The notes beneath the pieces are model-generated. The model saw nothing but the letters and a program-made list of their open reading frames with translations, did no database searches and had not been told where the DNA came from. A DNA stretch of 64,000 bases from Paenibacillus aquistagni (GTDB taxonomy: Bacteria; Bacillota; Bacilli; Paenibacillales; Paenibacillaceae). The stretch lies in the NCBI RefSeq assembly GCF_900177815.1, contig NZ_FXAZ01000001.1, forward strand, positions 372,001 through 436,000. The letters are read 5' to 3'. Below are positions 1-8,299 of the stretch, piece by piece; the stretch's first letter is position 1; the number at the start of each line of letters is the position of its first letter. Position numbers and translations under genes: made by a program.

Positions 1-45
1 CAGCCAATTGTTTCAGCACCAGAAGACTTAAGGCAAGGAGACTGA
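1..45 (+). CDS. C-terminal end of an upstream gene, possibly yqfD (partial)
   Basis: Frame 1 is open from the window edge and ends at a TGA at 43-45, six bases before the TTG start of phoH. The visible tail reads QPIVSAPEDLRQGD. In Bacillales the gene directly upstream of phoH is usually the sporulation gene yqfD, so this may be its end, but 14 residues are too few to identify it. The close spacing suggests co-transcription with phoH. Confidence 0.35.
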   Translation, partial: QPIVSAPEDLRQGD

Positions 46-50
46 GGTTT

Positions 51-1019
51 TTGTCGCAACCATACACTGCTAAACTTGCATTACTGAACGCTGCAGAAGG
101 TCTCGCTGTATTTGGACCGCAGGATAAGTTTCTCCGGCTCATTCAGAGCCGTACAGACGCGAAGTTAACATCCCGTGAAGCGGAAATCGCGATTGCTGGG
201 GAGATGGAAGAAGTAGAGAAGTACAGGCAGCTGTTTGAAGTGCTGCTGGAATTGGTTCGCAATAACATCGTGTTGTCGGAGCGAGACATTATGTATGCAC
301 TTGAGCTCGCTCAGGAATGGAAGACAGAAGAATTGCTGGACCTGTTCAAAGGAGAGATTGCCACGACTTATCGGGGCAAGCCCATTCGGGTCAAAACGAT
401 CGGCCAGCGTCATTATGTTTCTACAATCAATAAGAAAGATATCGTATTCGGCATTGGACCCGCAGGTACGGGCAAGACGTACTTGGCCGTCGTACTTGCA
501 GTCGCTGCTTTGAAAGAGAGCGCCGTTAAGCGCATTGTTCTAACAAGGCCTGCTGTTGAGGCAGGGGAAAACCTGGGCTTTCTGCCAGGGGACCTGCAAG
601 AGAAGGTCGATCCTTATTTGCGGCCGCTTTATGATGCCTTATACGATGTTATGGGACCTGATCAGACGGCGAAGGCGCTAGAACGAGGCTTGATCGAAAT
701 TGCACCTCTTGCTTATATGCGTGGGCGAACATTAGATGATGCATTCATTATTCTGGACGAAGCGCAGAATACGACCCCAGAGCAGATGAAGATGTTTTTG
801 ACTCGGCTTGGATTTGGATCCAAGATGGTCATAACAGGGGACGTTACGCAAATTGACTTGCCTAGAGGCAACAGCTCGGGTCTTGTAGAGTCAGCTCGCA
901 TTCTAAAAGACATCGAGGAGATTGGAATGGTGCATTTTGCCGAGCAGGATGTTGTTCGTCATTCCTTAGTACAGAAGATTATTATGGCTTACCAAAAGGA
1001 AAGCGAAAACCAAGAATAG
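51..1019 (+). CDS. phoH: PhoH family ATPase (PhoH/PhoL type)
   Basis: Cytoplasmic P-loop ATPase of 322 residues, the usual length for the short PhoH type without a PIN domain. A Walker A motif GPAGTGKT lies at about residues 136-143 and a Walker B LDEAQN at about 235-240. The start is TTG, preceded by AAGGAG about 13 bases upstream; the N-terminus matches the expected family length. PhoH proteins are linked to RNA metabolism, and the neighbouring ybeY, an rRNA-processing RNase, fits this. The gene lies 15 bases ahead of yqfF in an apparent operon running to era. A second PhoH-type protein with a PIN domain is encoded at 30342-31676. Confidence 0.93.
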   Translation: MSQPYTAKLALLNAAEGLAVFGPQDKFLRLIQSRTDAKLTSREAEIAIAGEMEEVEKYRQLFEVLLELVRNNIVLSERDIMYALELAQEWKTEELLDLFKGEIATTYRGKPIRVKTIGQRHYVSTINKKDIVFGIGPAGTGKTYLAVVLAVAALKESAVKRIVLTRPAVEAGENLGFLPGDLQEKVDPYLRPLYDALYDVMGPDQTAKALERGLIEIAPLAYMRGRTLDDAFIILDEAQNTTPEQMKMFLTRLGFGSKMVITGDVTQIDLPRGNSSGLVESARILKDIEEIGMVHFAEQDVVRHSLVQKIIMAYQKESENQE

Positions 1020-1034
1020 AGAGGAATGTTCTCT

Positions 1035-3416
1035 ATGCTGCAAGCACATCATTCCGGCAACGGAAGTGAGAAGACACCTGTCCAGAAGGCAGGGTGGAAA
1101 TATAGCATTGGTGTAAGAGTTATTATTTTTATATGTCTGGGCGTTCTGTTCTATTTTGGAATGTCTGGAAGCGTATTGCCGGAGAAATTCGATATTGAAG
1201 TTGGACATAAGAGCGAGAAGGATATCGTGTCGCCAAAGCAGATTGAAGATAAAAAGGCGACATTGAAGGCGCAGGAGGAAGCGGTTGAAGCCATTTCCCC
1301 GATTTATCCTATTGTATCGATTCGTCAGGAGAAGCTCATTGATGACATTTTTTCACGAATAGAAGATATCAATAAGGACGATCTCATCTCTTTTTCTGAG
1401 AAGGTGGACTTATTTCGGCGTGTCATCCCGCAGATGTTCGAGGATCACGTCAGTAAATTTGTTCGTGACAGCCGCAACAATGATACATACTCCGCCACAC
1501 TGCTTGATGAGATTGCCAAGCGTGTGAGTGAGCAGGCTTATCAAATTCCAGAAGAGACGTATATTAAGATTGCTCGCTTGACGCCAGAGGACGTGCAGGA
1601 GATGCGCCCTGTGGGAAGAGAGATCGTCGGCAAGCTTATGAGCGACTCGGTGCTCGATGCAAGCGGTGCGCGTACAAAGGTTGCCGAGCACGTGAATGCC
1701 AGCAGCCTCTCTAAGCGCTCGTCGCGCGAGGTAGTCCAAGAGCTTGTGCGGCTGTCCATTACGCCGAACAAATTCTTTGATGCTGAAGCAACGCAGCTTG
1801 CGAAGGATGAAGCGCGAGAAAAGACGCCTGTTGTCTACATCAAGCAGGGAGATGTCATCGTAAAGCGCGGACAAGTCATTACACAAGAAACGTACGATCT
1901 CTTGAAGGCAAACGATCTTCTTAAGACAGAAGTGAACTTATGGCCGCAGTTCGGCCTTCTGGTGCTCTCCCTTCTGTTCACGTTTGCCATCTATATGTAC
2001 ATTCGCCAGAACAGCCTGCACCGATTCAAGTACAATAATACGCAGCTGCTTATGCTGGCATTGATCTTCGGGATTGAGATCGTGCTGTACACGATTGTGG
2101 CGGCTGCCCAATCTGCCACAGTACATTACGTAGGCTTTTTGGCGCCAGCAGCGTTAGGCGTTATTTTAGTTACGCTGCTGCTTGATGTGTCTGCCGCGTA
2201 TGTATCTGCAATCGTATTGAGCTTGGCGGGCAGCATCATCTTGAATCGCCAGCAGGATATTTTGTTTGATTTTAACTACGGACTCTTGAGCCTGGTGGTG
2301 TCCTTCGCCGCAATCTTTGCGCTAAGCCGTGCCAGCCAGCGATCTACGATTATCAAGTCCTGCATGATGGTCTGCATCTTCGGTGCGGGCTCCGTATTTG
2401 TGCTGTCGATCCTGCAGGATGGCTTGATGACGAGTCGAGAGACATTGTTCGCTGCGGGCTTTGCCTTTGCGAGCGGACTGGTTACAGCTGTGCTGGTGCT
2501 TGGCCTTATGCCATTTTTTGAGGCAACCTTCGGCATCCTGTCGGCGCTTAAGCTGGTTGAACTGTCGAGTCCGAATCAGCCGCTCCTGCGCAAGCTGTTG
2601 ACAGAGACTCCGGGTACTTATCATCACAGCGTGATGGTCGGCAACTTGGCCGAACAGGCCGCTGAGGCGATAGGGGCTAACGGACTGCTCTGCCGTGTGG
2701 GTGCCTTCTATCATGATATCGGCAAGACGAAGCGTCCAAGTTACTTTATCGAGAATCAAACCAATATGGACAATCCACATGACTTTATCGATCCTGATCT
2801 CAGTGCGTCCATCATTACGGCGCATGCGCGTGATGGAGCGGAAATGCTGAAGGAGTACAAGATTCCGAAGCCAATCCGAGATATCGCTGAGCAGCATCAT
2901 GGAACGTCCTTCTTGAAGTTTTTCTATTTCAAGGCACTGAAGCTTGCTGAGCAAGAAGGTGTGGAGCCTAGCTTTACAGAAGATGATTTCCGTTATCCCG
3001 GACCTAAGGCGCAATCTAAGGAAGCGGCCATTGTAGGGATCGCCGACAGTGTCGAGGCTGCTGTTCGTTCCCTTCGCCATCCAACCGTGGATCAGATTGA
3101 GTCCATGATCCAGAAGATCATTCGTGATAAGCTGGAAGACAACCAATTCAATGAATGTGATCTCACGATGAGAGAGCTTGATAGCATCGCTCATTCTTTG
3201 AAGGAGACCGTTATGGGCATATTCCACTCAAGAATTGAGTATCCGGACATGGTGAAGGATAAAGCAAGCAAGCCGCAAGGGATTCAAGAGCCGAAGCCGA
3301 GCCAACAAGGAACAGCTCAGTCTAAATCGCAGGACAACGTGGATTCAGTTTCCTCGTCTGCGCCATCCGAAGCCTCGGATATTTCCGAGAAAAAGGATTC
3401 CAACAGTAAAGAATAG
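1035..3416 (+). CDS. yqfF: 7TM-HD membrane phosphohydrolase (PgpH-type c-di-AMP phosphodiesterase)
   Basis: Large membrane protein of about 793 residues. It has an N-terminal transmembrane helix (around residues 25-45), a long extracellular region, then seven helices (roughly 290-500) and a cytosolic HD domain. The HD signature is visible as HH in TYHHSVMVGN near residue 530 and HDIGK near 560. The family (7TMR-HDED plus HD) hydrolyses cyclic di-AMP in Listeria PgpH. An ATG at 1026 is also in frame, but GAGG at 1021-1024 is well spaced only for the ATG at 1035. The tail after about residue 745 is polar and low in complexity (Ser, Gln, Lys rich). It sits between phoH and ybeY, as in B. subtilis. 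Confidence 0.93.
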   Translation: MLQAHHSGNGSEKTPVQKAGWKYSIGVRVIIFICLGVLFYFGMSGSVLPEKFDIEVGHKSEKDIVSPKQIEDKKATLKAQEEAVEAISPIYPIVSIRQEKLIDDIFSRIEDINKDDLISFSEKVDLFRRVIPQMFEDHVSKFVRDSRNNDTYSATLLDEIAKRVSEQAYQIPEETYIKIARLTPEDVQEMRPVGREIVGKLMSDSVLDASGARTKVAEHVNASSLSKRSSREVVQELVRLSITPNKFFDAEATQLAKDEAREKTPVVYIKQGDVIVKRGQVITQETYDLLKANDLLKTEVNLWPQFGLLVLSLLFTFAIYMYIRQNSLHRFKYNNTQLLMLALIFGIEIVLYTIVAAAQSATVHYVGFLAPAALGVILVTLLLDVSAAYVSAIVLSLAGSIILNRQQDILFDFNYGLLSLVVSFAAIFALSRASQRSTIIKSCMMVCIFGAGSVFVLSILQDGLMTSRETLFAAGFAFASGLVTAVLVLGLMPFFEATFGILSALKLVELSSPNQPLLRKLLTETPGTYHHSVMVGNLAEQAAEAIGANGLLCRVGAFYHDIGKTKRPSYFIENQTNMDNPHDFIDPDLSASIITAHARDGAEMLKEYKIPKPIRDIAEQHHGTSFLKFFYFKALKLAEQEGVEPSFTEDDFRYPGPKAQSKEAAIVGIADSVEAAVRSLRHPTVDQIESMIQKIIRDKLEDNQFNECDLTMRELDSIAHSLKETVMGIFHSRIEYPDMVKDKASKPQGIQEPKPSQQGTAQSKSQDNVDSVSSSAPSEASDISEKKDSNSKE

Positions 3417-3432
3417 TGAGGCGAAAGATGCG

Positions 3433-3930
3433 ATGAGTGTAACGCTTGAATGGAATAACGAACAGGATAAATACCCTATATCTCCAGGATTGATCGCAAA
3501 GCTTGAGGAATTGCTGCAAGAGGCAGCAAAGCTTGAGTCAGTGACAGAAGGAGAGGTTGCACTTACCTTCGTAGACAATGAAGACATTCATGAATTGAAT
3601 CGTGATTATCGAGGCATTGACCGTCCGACAGACGTATTATCCTTTGCTCAGCACGAATCGACTGATGAGGAATTGGATATTCTGTATGAAGTAGAGGATG
3701 AATCAGAGCTTGCTCAAATCGGCGATATGCTGGGAGATATAATCATCTCCGTCGAACGCGCTCAAGAACAGGCTGAAGAATTCGGACATTCCATCGAACG
3801 AGAGCTTGGATTCTTGTTCGTTCATGGATTTTTGCATTTGCTTGGCTATGACCATCAGGATGAGGCTAGTGAAAAAGTCATGATGGACAAGCAGGAACTG
3901 GTGCTCCAGAAGATTGGATTAACCAGATAA
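3433..3930 (+). CDS. ybeY: Endoribonuclease YbeY (rRNA maturation)
   Basis: Zinc-dependent endoribonuclease of 165 residues, involved in 16S rRNA 3'-end maturation and ribosome quality control. The family metal-binding motif of three histidines is seen as HGFLHLLGYDH near residues 130-140. The N-terminal part carries the conserved LNRDYRGIDRPTDVLSF stretch. Its stop codon overlaps the start of dgkA (TAATG), which indicates translational coupling. It also follows yqfF closely, so yqfF-ybeY-dgkA form one unit. Confidence 0.96.
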   Translation: MSVTLEWNNEQDKYPISPGLIAKLEELLQEAAKLESVTEGEVALTFVDNEDIHELNRDYRGIDRPTDVLSFAQHESTDEELDILYEVEDESELAQIGDMLGDIIISVERAQEQAEEFGHSIERELGFLFVHGFLHLLGYDHQDEASEKVMMDKQELVLQKIGLTR

Positions 3931-4304
3931 TGAAGCGGCCTTGGCGAGATACATTCTATGTTGCTGTAGAAGGCATTGTCTATGCTTTTAACACCCAGCG
4001 CAATATGAAAGTTCATGCCATCATCACGTTTATGGTGATCCTTCTTGGCATTGTGGCCAGGCTTTCATGGATGGAATGGCTGTGGATCATGGCAGCGATA
4101 GCAATGGTGTTTGCTATGGAGCTGATGAATACAGCGGTAGAAGCTGTTGTTGATCTTGTGATGCCAGACCCTCATCCGCTGGCTAAGATTGCTAAAGACA
4201 CCGCCGCGGGTGCAGTATTTATCACGGCGGTGTTTGCCGTCCTTGTAGGTGTGGTCATATTCGCTAAGCCGCTTTTTTATATTGCACGAACCATGCTACT
4301 CTGA
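3930..4304 (+). CDS. dgkA: Diacylglycerol/undecaprenol kinase (DgkA family)
   Basis: Small integral membrane kinase of 124 residues with three predicted helices. The conserved family motif (AMELMNTAVEAVVDL) lies near residues 57-71. In Gram-positive bacteria this family phosphorylates undecaprenol, which recycles the lipid carrier for wall synthesis. The start codon overlaps the ybeY stop by one base. The last 20 residues are hydrophobic and probably form the third helix. Confidence 0.94.
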   Translation: MKRPWRDTFYVAVEGIVYAFNTQRNMKVHAIITFMVILLGIVARLSWMEWLWIMAAIAMVFAMELMNTAVEAVVDLVMPDPHPLAKIAKDTAAGAVFITAVFAVLVGVVIFAKPLFYIARTMLL

Positions 4305-4342
4305 CTTAAAAGGATATTTATTCTTCCTAGGAGGCTACGCTT

Positions 4343-4765
4343 ATGAATGGACAACAATTGATGGAGCAAGCGAAGCAAGCTCGTGAGAAAGCCTACACTC
4401 CTTATTCCCAATTTAAGGTAGGTGCGGCCCTGCTGGATGAAAGTGGACATGTGCATGCAGGCTGCAATGTGGAAAATGCTGCTTACGGACCGACGAATTG
4501 CGCAGAACGAACCGCGCTGTTCCGTGCCATAGCGGATGGATGCGAGGCTCGAAGCTTCAAAGCTATTGCGGTGATCGGGGATACTGCGACTCCGATTACG
4601 CCATGTGGTGTATGCAGACAGGTGCTGATTGAGCTGTGCGATCCTAAGATGCCTGTTTATATGGGGAACCTAAAGGGAGATTTTGTAGAGACTACGGTTG
4701 GAGCGCTGCTTCCTGGAGCATTTGATCAGGACAGTTTGGAAAGCGATCCGGCTCGTCAAGCATAA
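4343..4765 (+). CDS. cdd: Cytidine deaminase
   Basis: Homotetramer-type cytidine deaminase of 140 residues, converting cytidine and deoxycytidine to uridine forms in pyrimidine salvage. The zinc site is visible as NCAERTALF (Cys with catalytic Glu, around residues 52-60) and PCGVCRQ (around 92-98). A strong ribosome binding site, CTAGGAGG, precedes the ATG. The gene lies between dgkA and era, the same place as in B. subtilis. Confidence 0.97.
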   Translation: MNGQQLMEQAKQAREKAYTPYSQFKVGAALLDESGHVHAGCNVENAAYGPTNCAERTALFRAIADGCEARSFKAIAVIGDTATPITPCGVCRQVLIELCDPKMPVYMGNLKGDFVETTVGALLPGAFDQDSLESDPARQA

Positions 4766-4786
4766 ATGTAAATAAGAAGAACTTGT

Positions 4787-4822
4787 GGGCGCCCGTTATC
4801 GTCGAGGAAGACAAGGGGCGCC
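4787..4822 (+). terminator. Possible hairpin between cdd and era
   Basis: GGCGCCC at 4788-4794 can pair with GGGCGCC at 4816-4822. The loop contains a smaller GTC/GAC pairing. Only a poor U-tract (TCTTG) follows, so termination is uncertain. Confidence 0.35.
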
Positions 4823-4840
4823 TCTTGCATGTATGATAAG

Positions 4841-4876
4841 GAATATATGATATACACCGAATATATGATATACACC
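4841..4876 (+). repeat. Perfect tandem duplication of 18 bp
   Basis: The unit GAATATATGATATACACC occurs twice head to tail, at 4841-4858 and 4859-4876, just upstream of era. It is AT-rich and contains TATGAT, which resembles a -10 box, in each copy. It may be a recent slippage duplication that doubles a promoter element. No function is shown. Confidence 0.8.
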
Positions 4877-4926
4877 TCGCAGCTAAGAGTTGGTTTGAAA
4901 TCATTCGAAGAGGAGATTAATGATAG

Positions 4927-5835
4927 ATGGAGCAACCAAAACATTCGTTTAAATCAGGATTTGTGGCAATAGTGGGCAGACCTAATGTAGGGAAATCAAC
5001 GCTAATGAATCATGTCATTGGTCAGAAGATCGCCATTATGTCCGACAAGCCGCAAACCACTAGAAATAAAATCCATGGTGTGTATACAACCGACACGACA
5101 CAGATTGTATTTCTGGATACGCCAGGTATTCATAAGAGAAAATCCAAGCTTGGCGATTACATGAATCAAACGGCTTTGAACACCTTGAATGAGGTGGAGG
5201 CAATTTTATTTCTCGTTGACGTAAGTACTGGACTCGGCGGAGGTGACCGCTTCGTCATCGAACAGCTCAAGAAAGTAAACACGCCGGTTATCCTTGTCAT
5301 GAATAAGATTGATCAAGTGCATACCGATGCGCTACCGGCTATGATCCAGACGTATCATGAGCTGCATGAATTTGCTGCCATCGTGCCAATATCGGCCCTT
5401 ACGGGCAATAATGTGGATCGACTGTTAGACGTAATTACTACGTATCTGCCTGAGGGACCACAGTATTATCCAAATGATCAAATTACGGATCATCCAGAGC
5501 AATTTGTCGTGGCAGAGCTTATTCGGGAGAAGATTCTTCAGAATACGCGTGAAGAGATTCCCCATTCCATTGCCGTTGCGATAGAAGACATGAAGGTACA
5601 GGACAATGGGGTTGTCTACATTGCTGCGGTTATTTATGTGGAGCGCGATTCGCAAAAGGGGATTATTATCGGCAAAAAAGGAGCGCTGCTTAAGGAAGTC
5701 GGCAAGCAGGCGCGAGCTGATATCGAAGCGCTGCTTGGCTCTAAGACCTTTATGGAGCTGTGGGTTAAGGTGAAGAAGGATTGGCGCAATCAAGACCGGG
5801 TCCTTCGCGATCTTGGCTTTAGACATGATGCTTAA
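4927..5835 (+). CDS. era: GTPase Era (ribosome assembly)
   Basis: Essential GTPase of 302 residues that binds the 3' end of 16S rRNA during 30S assembly. G1 GRPNVGKS is at about 17-24, G3 is DTPG near 65, and G4 is NKID near 127. A C-terminal KH domain contains the GxxG loop ([12 protein letters not shown], around 245). Length and architecture are standard. GAGGAG lies upstream of the ATG. Confidence 0.97.
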   Translation: MEQPKHSFKSGFVAIVGRPNVGKSTLMNHVIGQKIAIMSDKPQTTRNKIHGVYTTDTTQIVFLDTPGIHKRKSKLGDYMNQTALNTLNEVEAILFLVDVSTGLGGGDRFVIEQLKKVNTPVILVMNKIDQVHTDALPAMIQTYHELHEFAAIVPISALTGNNVDRLLDVITTYLPEGPQYYPNDQITDHPEQFVVAELIREKILQNTREEIPHSIAVAIEDMKVQDNGVVYIAAVIYVERDSQKGIIIGKKGALLKEVGKQARADIEALLGSKTFMELWVKVKKDWRNQDRVLRDLGFRHDA

Positions 5836-5995
5836 TCGTTAAGCTCAGTCCGACCTTCTACTAACAGAATCGAATAGGTAATGTCAAGTGCCTGGGCTCG
5901 CAAACACTCAGCCAATTATTGCAACGGATATTCCCCCTTTGATGGAAACATCATAAATCTATGACGAAGTCATTTTACAAGAGGGGGATTTACGT

Positions 5996-6136
5996 ATGCG
6001 TGATTTCTCGTGGAACGTGTTTGCAATGACTGGTGATGTGGATGCTTATATACTGTATTCGCATATTCGAAACCTGGACGAGCCGACAGAGCTTGAAGTG
6101 GAAGAACAAGAAACGCTAGAGCAGACCGTAGAGTGA
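5996..6136 (+). CDS. yqzL: YqzL family small protein
   Basis: An ORF of 46 codons starts MRDFSWNVFAMTGDVDAYIL and ends with an acidic tail. A strong ribosome binding site, GAGGGGGAT, lies upstream. YqzL is a short conserved protein of unknown function (about 47 residues) found between era and recO in Bacillales. The sequence, length and position all match that family. Confidence 0.85.
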   Translation: MRDFSWNVFAMTGDVDAYILYSHIRNLDEPTELEVEEQETLEQTVE

Positions 6137-6170
6137 ATATGGCTTGTCGCATGGGAGGCGAAGGCGAAGG

Positions 6171-7028
6171 ATGCTGTATCGGGTTGAGGGTATTGTCATC
6201 CGCAGTATGGACTATGGGGAAGGCAACAAAATCATTACACTGTGCACCAAATCGCATGGGAAGATGGGCGTATTGGTCCGAGGTGCGAAGAAGGTGCGCA
6301 GTCGCCATGCTGCGGCGACTCAATTATTTACATATGGCGAATATGTTTTTTTTCGAGGCATGGGTCAGATCGGCACGTTGAATGGATGTGAAATTCTAGA
6401 ATCCCATCATGAGATCAGGGAGCAGCTCCATGCCGCTGCATACGCCTCTTATGCAGTTGAGCTTGTCGACAGGGCGTTGCAGGATGAAGAGGCAGGAGGA
6501 TATATGTTTGAGCAGCTTCTTGCCTATCTTCAAGGCTTGTGCGAGGGCAAAGATGAGCAAGTTATGACGCATCTTTTCGAGATGAAGCTGTGTCAGGCTG
6601 TTGGTGTGGCGCCTGAGCTTAATAGCTGCGTGTGCTGCGGTCGGAACGATCAGCTGGTCTCTTTTGGCTGGAGGCTCGGGGGAGCTGTGTGCTCCACCTG
6701 CCGCAAAAGGGAGCATTCACAGTACCTGTCGCCGCTGCCTATATTGAAGCTGCTGCAGGTATTTGCTCATACAGATCTCCGAAGAGTCGGAAATGTGAAG
6801 GTAAAGCCCGAGACCAAGCAATTCCTTCGCACCTGCATGCGCGGGTACATGGATACGCATGTAGGTGTTCGCTGCAAATCCACAAGCTTTATCGAGCAGA
6901 TGGAGAAATATGACCTTGCTCCGCCGAAGGTGCAGGAGAAGCCAGAGCAGCATACTGAAAAGCTTGAAGAGCAAGTACAAGATGATGCGAAGCTCGCTTG
7001 GAATCAAGATATTAAACTTGACGAATGA
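6171..7028 (+). CDS. recO: DNA repair protein RecO
   Basis: RecO of about 285 residues, acting with RecF and RecR to load RecA on gapped DNA. It begins MLYRVEGIVIRSMDYGEGNK, the normal N-terminal OB-fold sequence. An in-frame TTG at 6144 would add nine arginine-rich residues and is unlikely; GGGAGG and AAGG precede the ATG at 6171. A zinc-binding CxxC pair is seen (CVCC near 155 and CSTC near 178). After about residue 240 there is an acidic Glu/Gln/Lys-rich tail of about 40 residues, beyond the usual family length of about 250. Confidence 0.95.
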   Translation: MLYRVEGIVIRSMDYGEGNKIITLCTKSHGKMGVLVRGAKKVRSRHAAATQLFTYGEYVFFRGMGQIGTLNGCEILESHHEIREQLHAAAYASYAVELVDRALQDEEAGGYMFEQLLAYLQGLCEGKDEQVMTHLFEMKLCQAVGVAPELNSCVCCGRNDQLVSFGWRLGGAVCSTCRKREHSQYLSPLPILKLLQVFAHTDLRRVGNVKVKPETKQFLRTCMRGYMDTHVGVRCKSTSFIEQMEKYDLAPPKVQEKPEQHTEKLEEQVQDDAKLAWNQDIKLDE

Positions 7029-7046
7029 TTATACATTCGCTATGAT
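7018..7046 (+). promoter_or_regulatory. Sigma-A type promoter of glyQS
   Basis: TTGACG at 7018-7023 is followed, after exactly 17 bases, by TATGAT at 7041-7046. It overlaps the end of recO. Transcription would start near 7053, just ahead of the T-box leader whose first stem strand lies near 7074-7080. Confidence 0.8.
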
Positions 7047-7052
7047 ATCATT

Positions 7053-7320
7053 TATAGCTTTACAAGATTATAGCCTTGCTATGATGAAGAAAGTAATTGG
7101 TTGCAGTTCGCAATAAGCGATTCAGGGATGGTGGAAGCCTGAACGAACGGACGAATGAAAGGGCACTTCGGAGCAGGATTATTGAAGAAAGTGGATGGAT
7201 TCATGATAGGGCTTCTTGTTAGGGAAGCATCCTTTCGGAATGTATCAAGTAGGGTGGAACCGCGGGAGACAACCTCTCGTCCCTACGTCTGGCATCAGGC
7301 GTAAGGACGGGGGTTTTTTG
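7053..7320 (+). ncRNA. T-box riboswitch, glycine specific
   Basis: The leader precedes glyQ. The T-box antiterminator sequence AGGGTGGAACCGCGGG is at 7251-7266; its TGGA would pair with a tRNA ending UCCA, as glycine tRNA does. The Stem I specifier region AAAGGGCACTTCGGAGC lines up with the known glyQS leader and puts a GGC glycine codon at 7162-7164. Stem I's base may be CCTTGCT (7074-7080) with AGCAGG (7172-7177). Uncharged glycine tRNA would stabilise the antiterminator and switch on glyQS. Confidence 0.93.
7276..7319 (+). terminator. Terminator of the glycine T-box
   Basis: CGTCC at 7278-7282 pairs with GGACG at 7305-7309, with inner TACG/CGTA pairing, followed by a run of six T at 7314-7319. 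The 5' strand overlaps the antiterminator's 3' half, so the two structures exclude each other. Confidence 0.88.
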
Positions 7321-7411
7321 TGCTTTAAGATAAAGGGTAGAGCGCAATGAATGACCGCATACGTCAGAAGCCTTCTCGTTTACATGAATCAAACCAGAAG
7401 GAGTGAGTCGC

Positions 7412-8299
7412 ATGAATTTTCAAAAAATGATTCTGACTTTGCAGCAATTTTGGGCAGAGCAGAACTGCATCATCGTACAGCCGTATGATGTGGAAAAAGG
7501 CGCGGGTACCATGAACCCGATGACCTTCCTTCGTTCCATCGGTCCTGAACCATGGAATGTTGCTTATGTGGAGCCATCCAGAAGACCAGGGGACGGTCGT
7601 TACGGCGAGAACCCGAATCGATTGTATCAGCATCATCAATTCCAGGTCATTATGAAGCCATCTCCAGACAATATTCAAGAGCTCTATCTCGAAAGCTTGG
7701 TGCGCCTTGGCGTTGACCCATCCGTTCACGATATTCGCTTTGTCGAGGACAACTGGGAATCCCCAACACTAGGAGCATGGGGGCTTGGATGGGAAGTATG
7801 GCTTGATGGCATGGAAGTTACACAGTTCACTTATTTCCAACAAGTAGGCGGCATTGATGCGCATCCTGTTGCTGTAGAGATCACTTATGGCTTGGAGCGC
7901 CTTGCGTCTTATATTCAGGATAAGGAAAATGTGTTCGATCTCGAATGGGTCGATGGCATCACTTACGGCGATGTATTCCATCACCCAGAGTACGAGCATT
8001 CCAAATATACGTTTGAAGTGAGCGACATCCAAATGCTGTTCCAATTGTTCAACACGTACGAGGCTGAGGCTAATCGCGCGATGGCAGAGCACCTTGTATT
8101 CCCAGCCTATGATTATGTGCTGAAATGCTCACACACCTTCAACTTGCTCGATGCTCGCGGCGCGATCAGTGTTACAGAGCGTACAGGCTTTATTACACGC
8201 GTACGCAATCTGGCGCGACAAGTGGCAGCGACCTATTACGAGGAACGCGAGAAGCTTGGCTTCCCATTGTTGAAGAAAGGAGAGGATCAGCATGCCTAA
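7412..8299 (+). CDS. glyQ: Glycyl-tRNA synthetase alpha subunit
   Basis: Alpha subunit (about 295 residues) of the bacterial alpha2beta2 glycyl-tRNA synthetase, carrying the class II catalytic core. It begins [14 protein letters not shown], and [17 protein letters not shown] is the conserved N-terminal motif. A GTG at 7403 is in frame, but AGAAGGAG at 7396-7403 is correctly spaced for the ATG at 7412. The gene overlaps glyS by eight bases and is controlled by the upstream T-box. Confidence 0.97.
   Translation: MNFQKMILTLQQFWAEQNCIIVQPYDVEKGAGTMNPMTFLRSIGPEPWNVAYVEPSRRPGDGRYGENPNRLYQHHQFQVIMKPSPDNIQELYLESLVRLGVDPSVHDIRFVEDNWESPTLGAWGLGWEVWLDGMEVTQFTYFQQVGGIDAHPVAVEITYGLERLASYIQDKENVFDLEWVDGITYGDVFHHPEYEHSKYTFEVSDIQMLFQLFNTYEAEANRAMAEHLVFPAYDYVLKCSHTFNLLDARGAISVTERTGFITRVRNLARQVAATYYEEREKLGFPLLKKGEDQHA

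Noticed and set aside
2322..3227. Long open frame of 301 codons on the minus strand inside yqfF
   Set aside because: It lies antisense to a well-conserved gene, has no ribosome binding site or family similarity, and is a by-product of codon use in yqfF.
4841..4876. The 18-bp tandem repeats as a CRISPR fragment
   Set aside because: The copies are directly adjacent with no spacers, and there are no cas genes.
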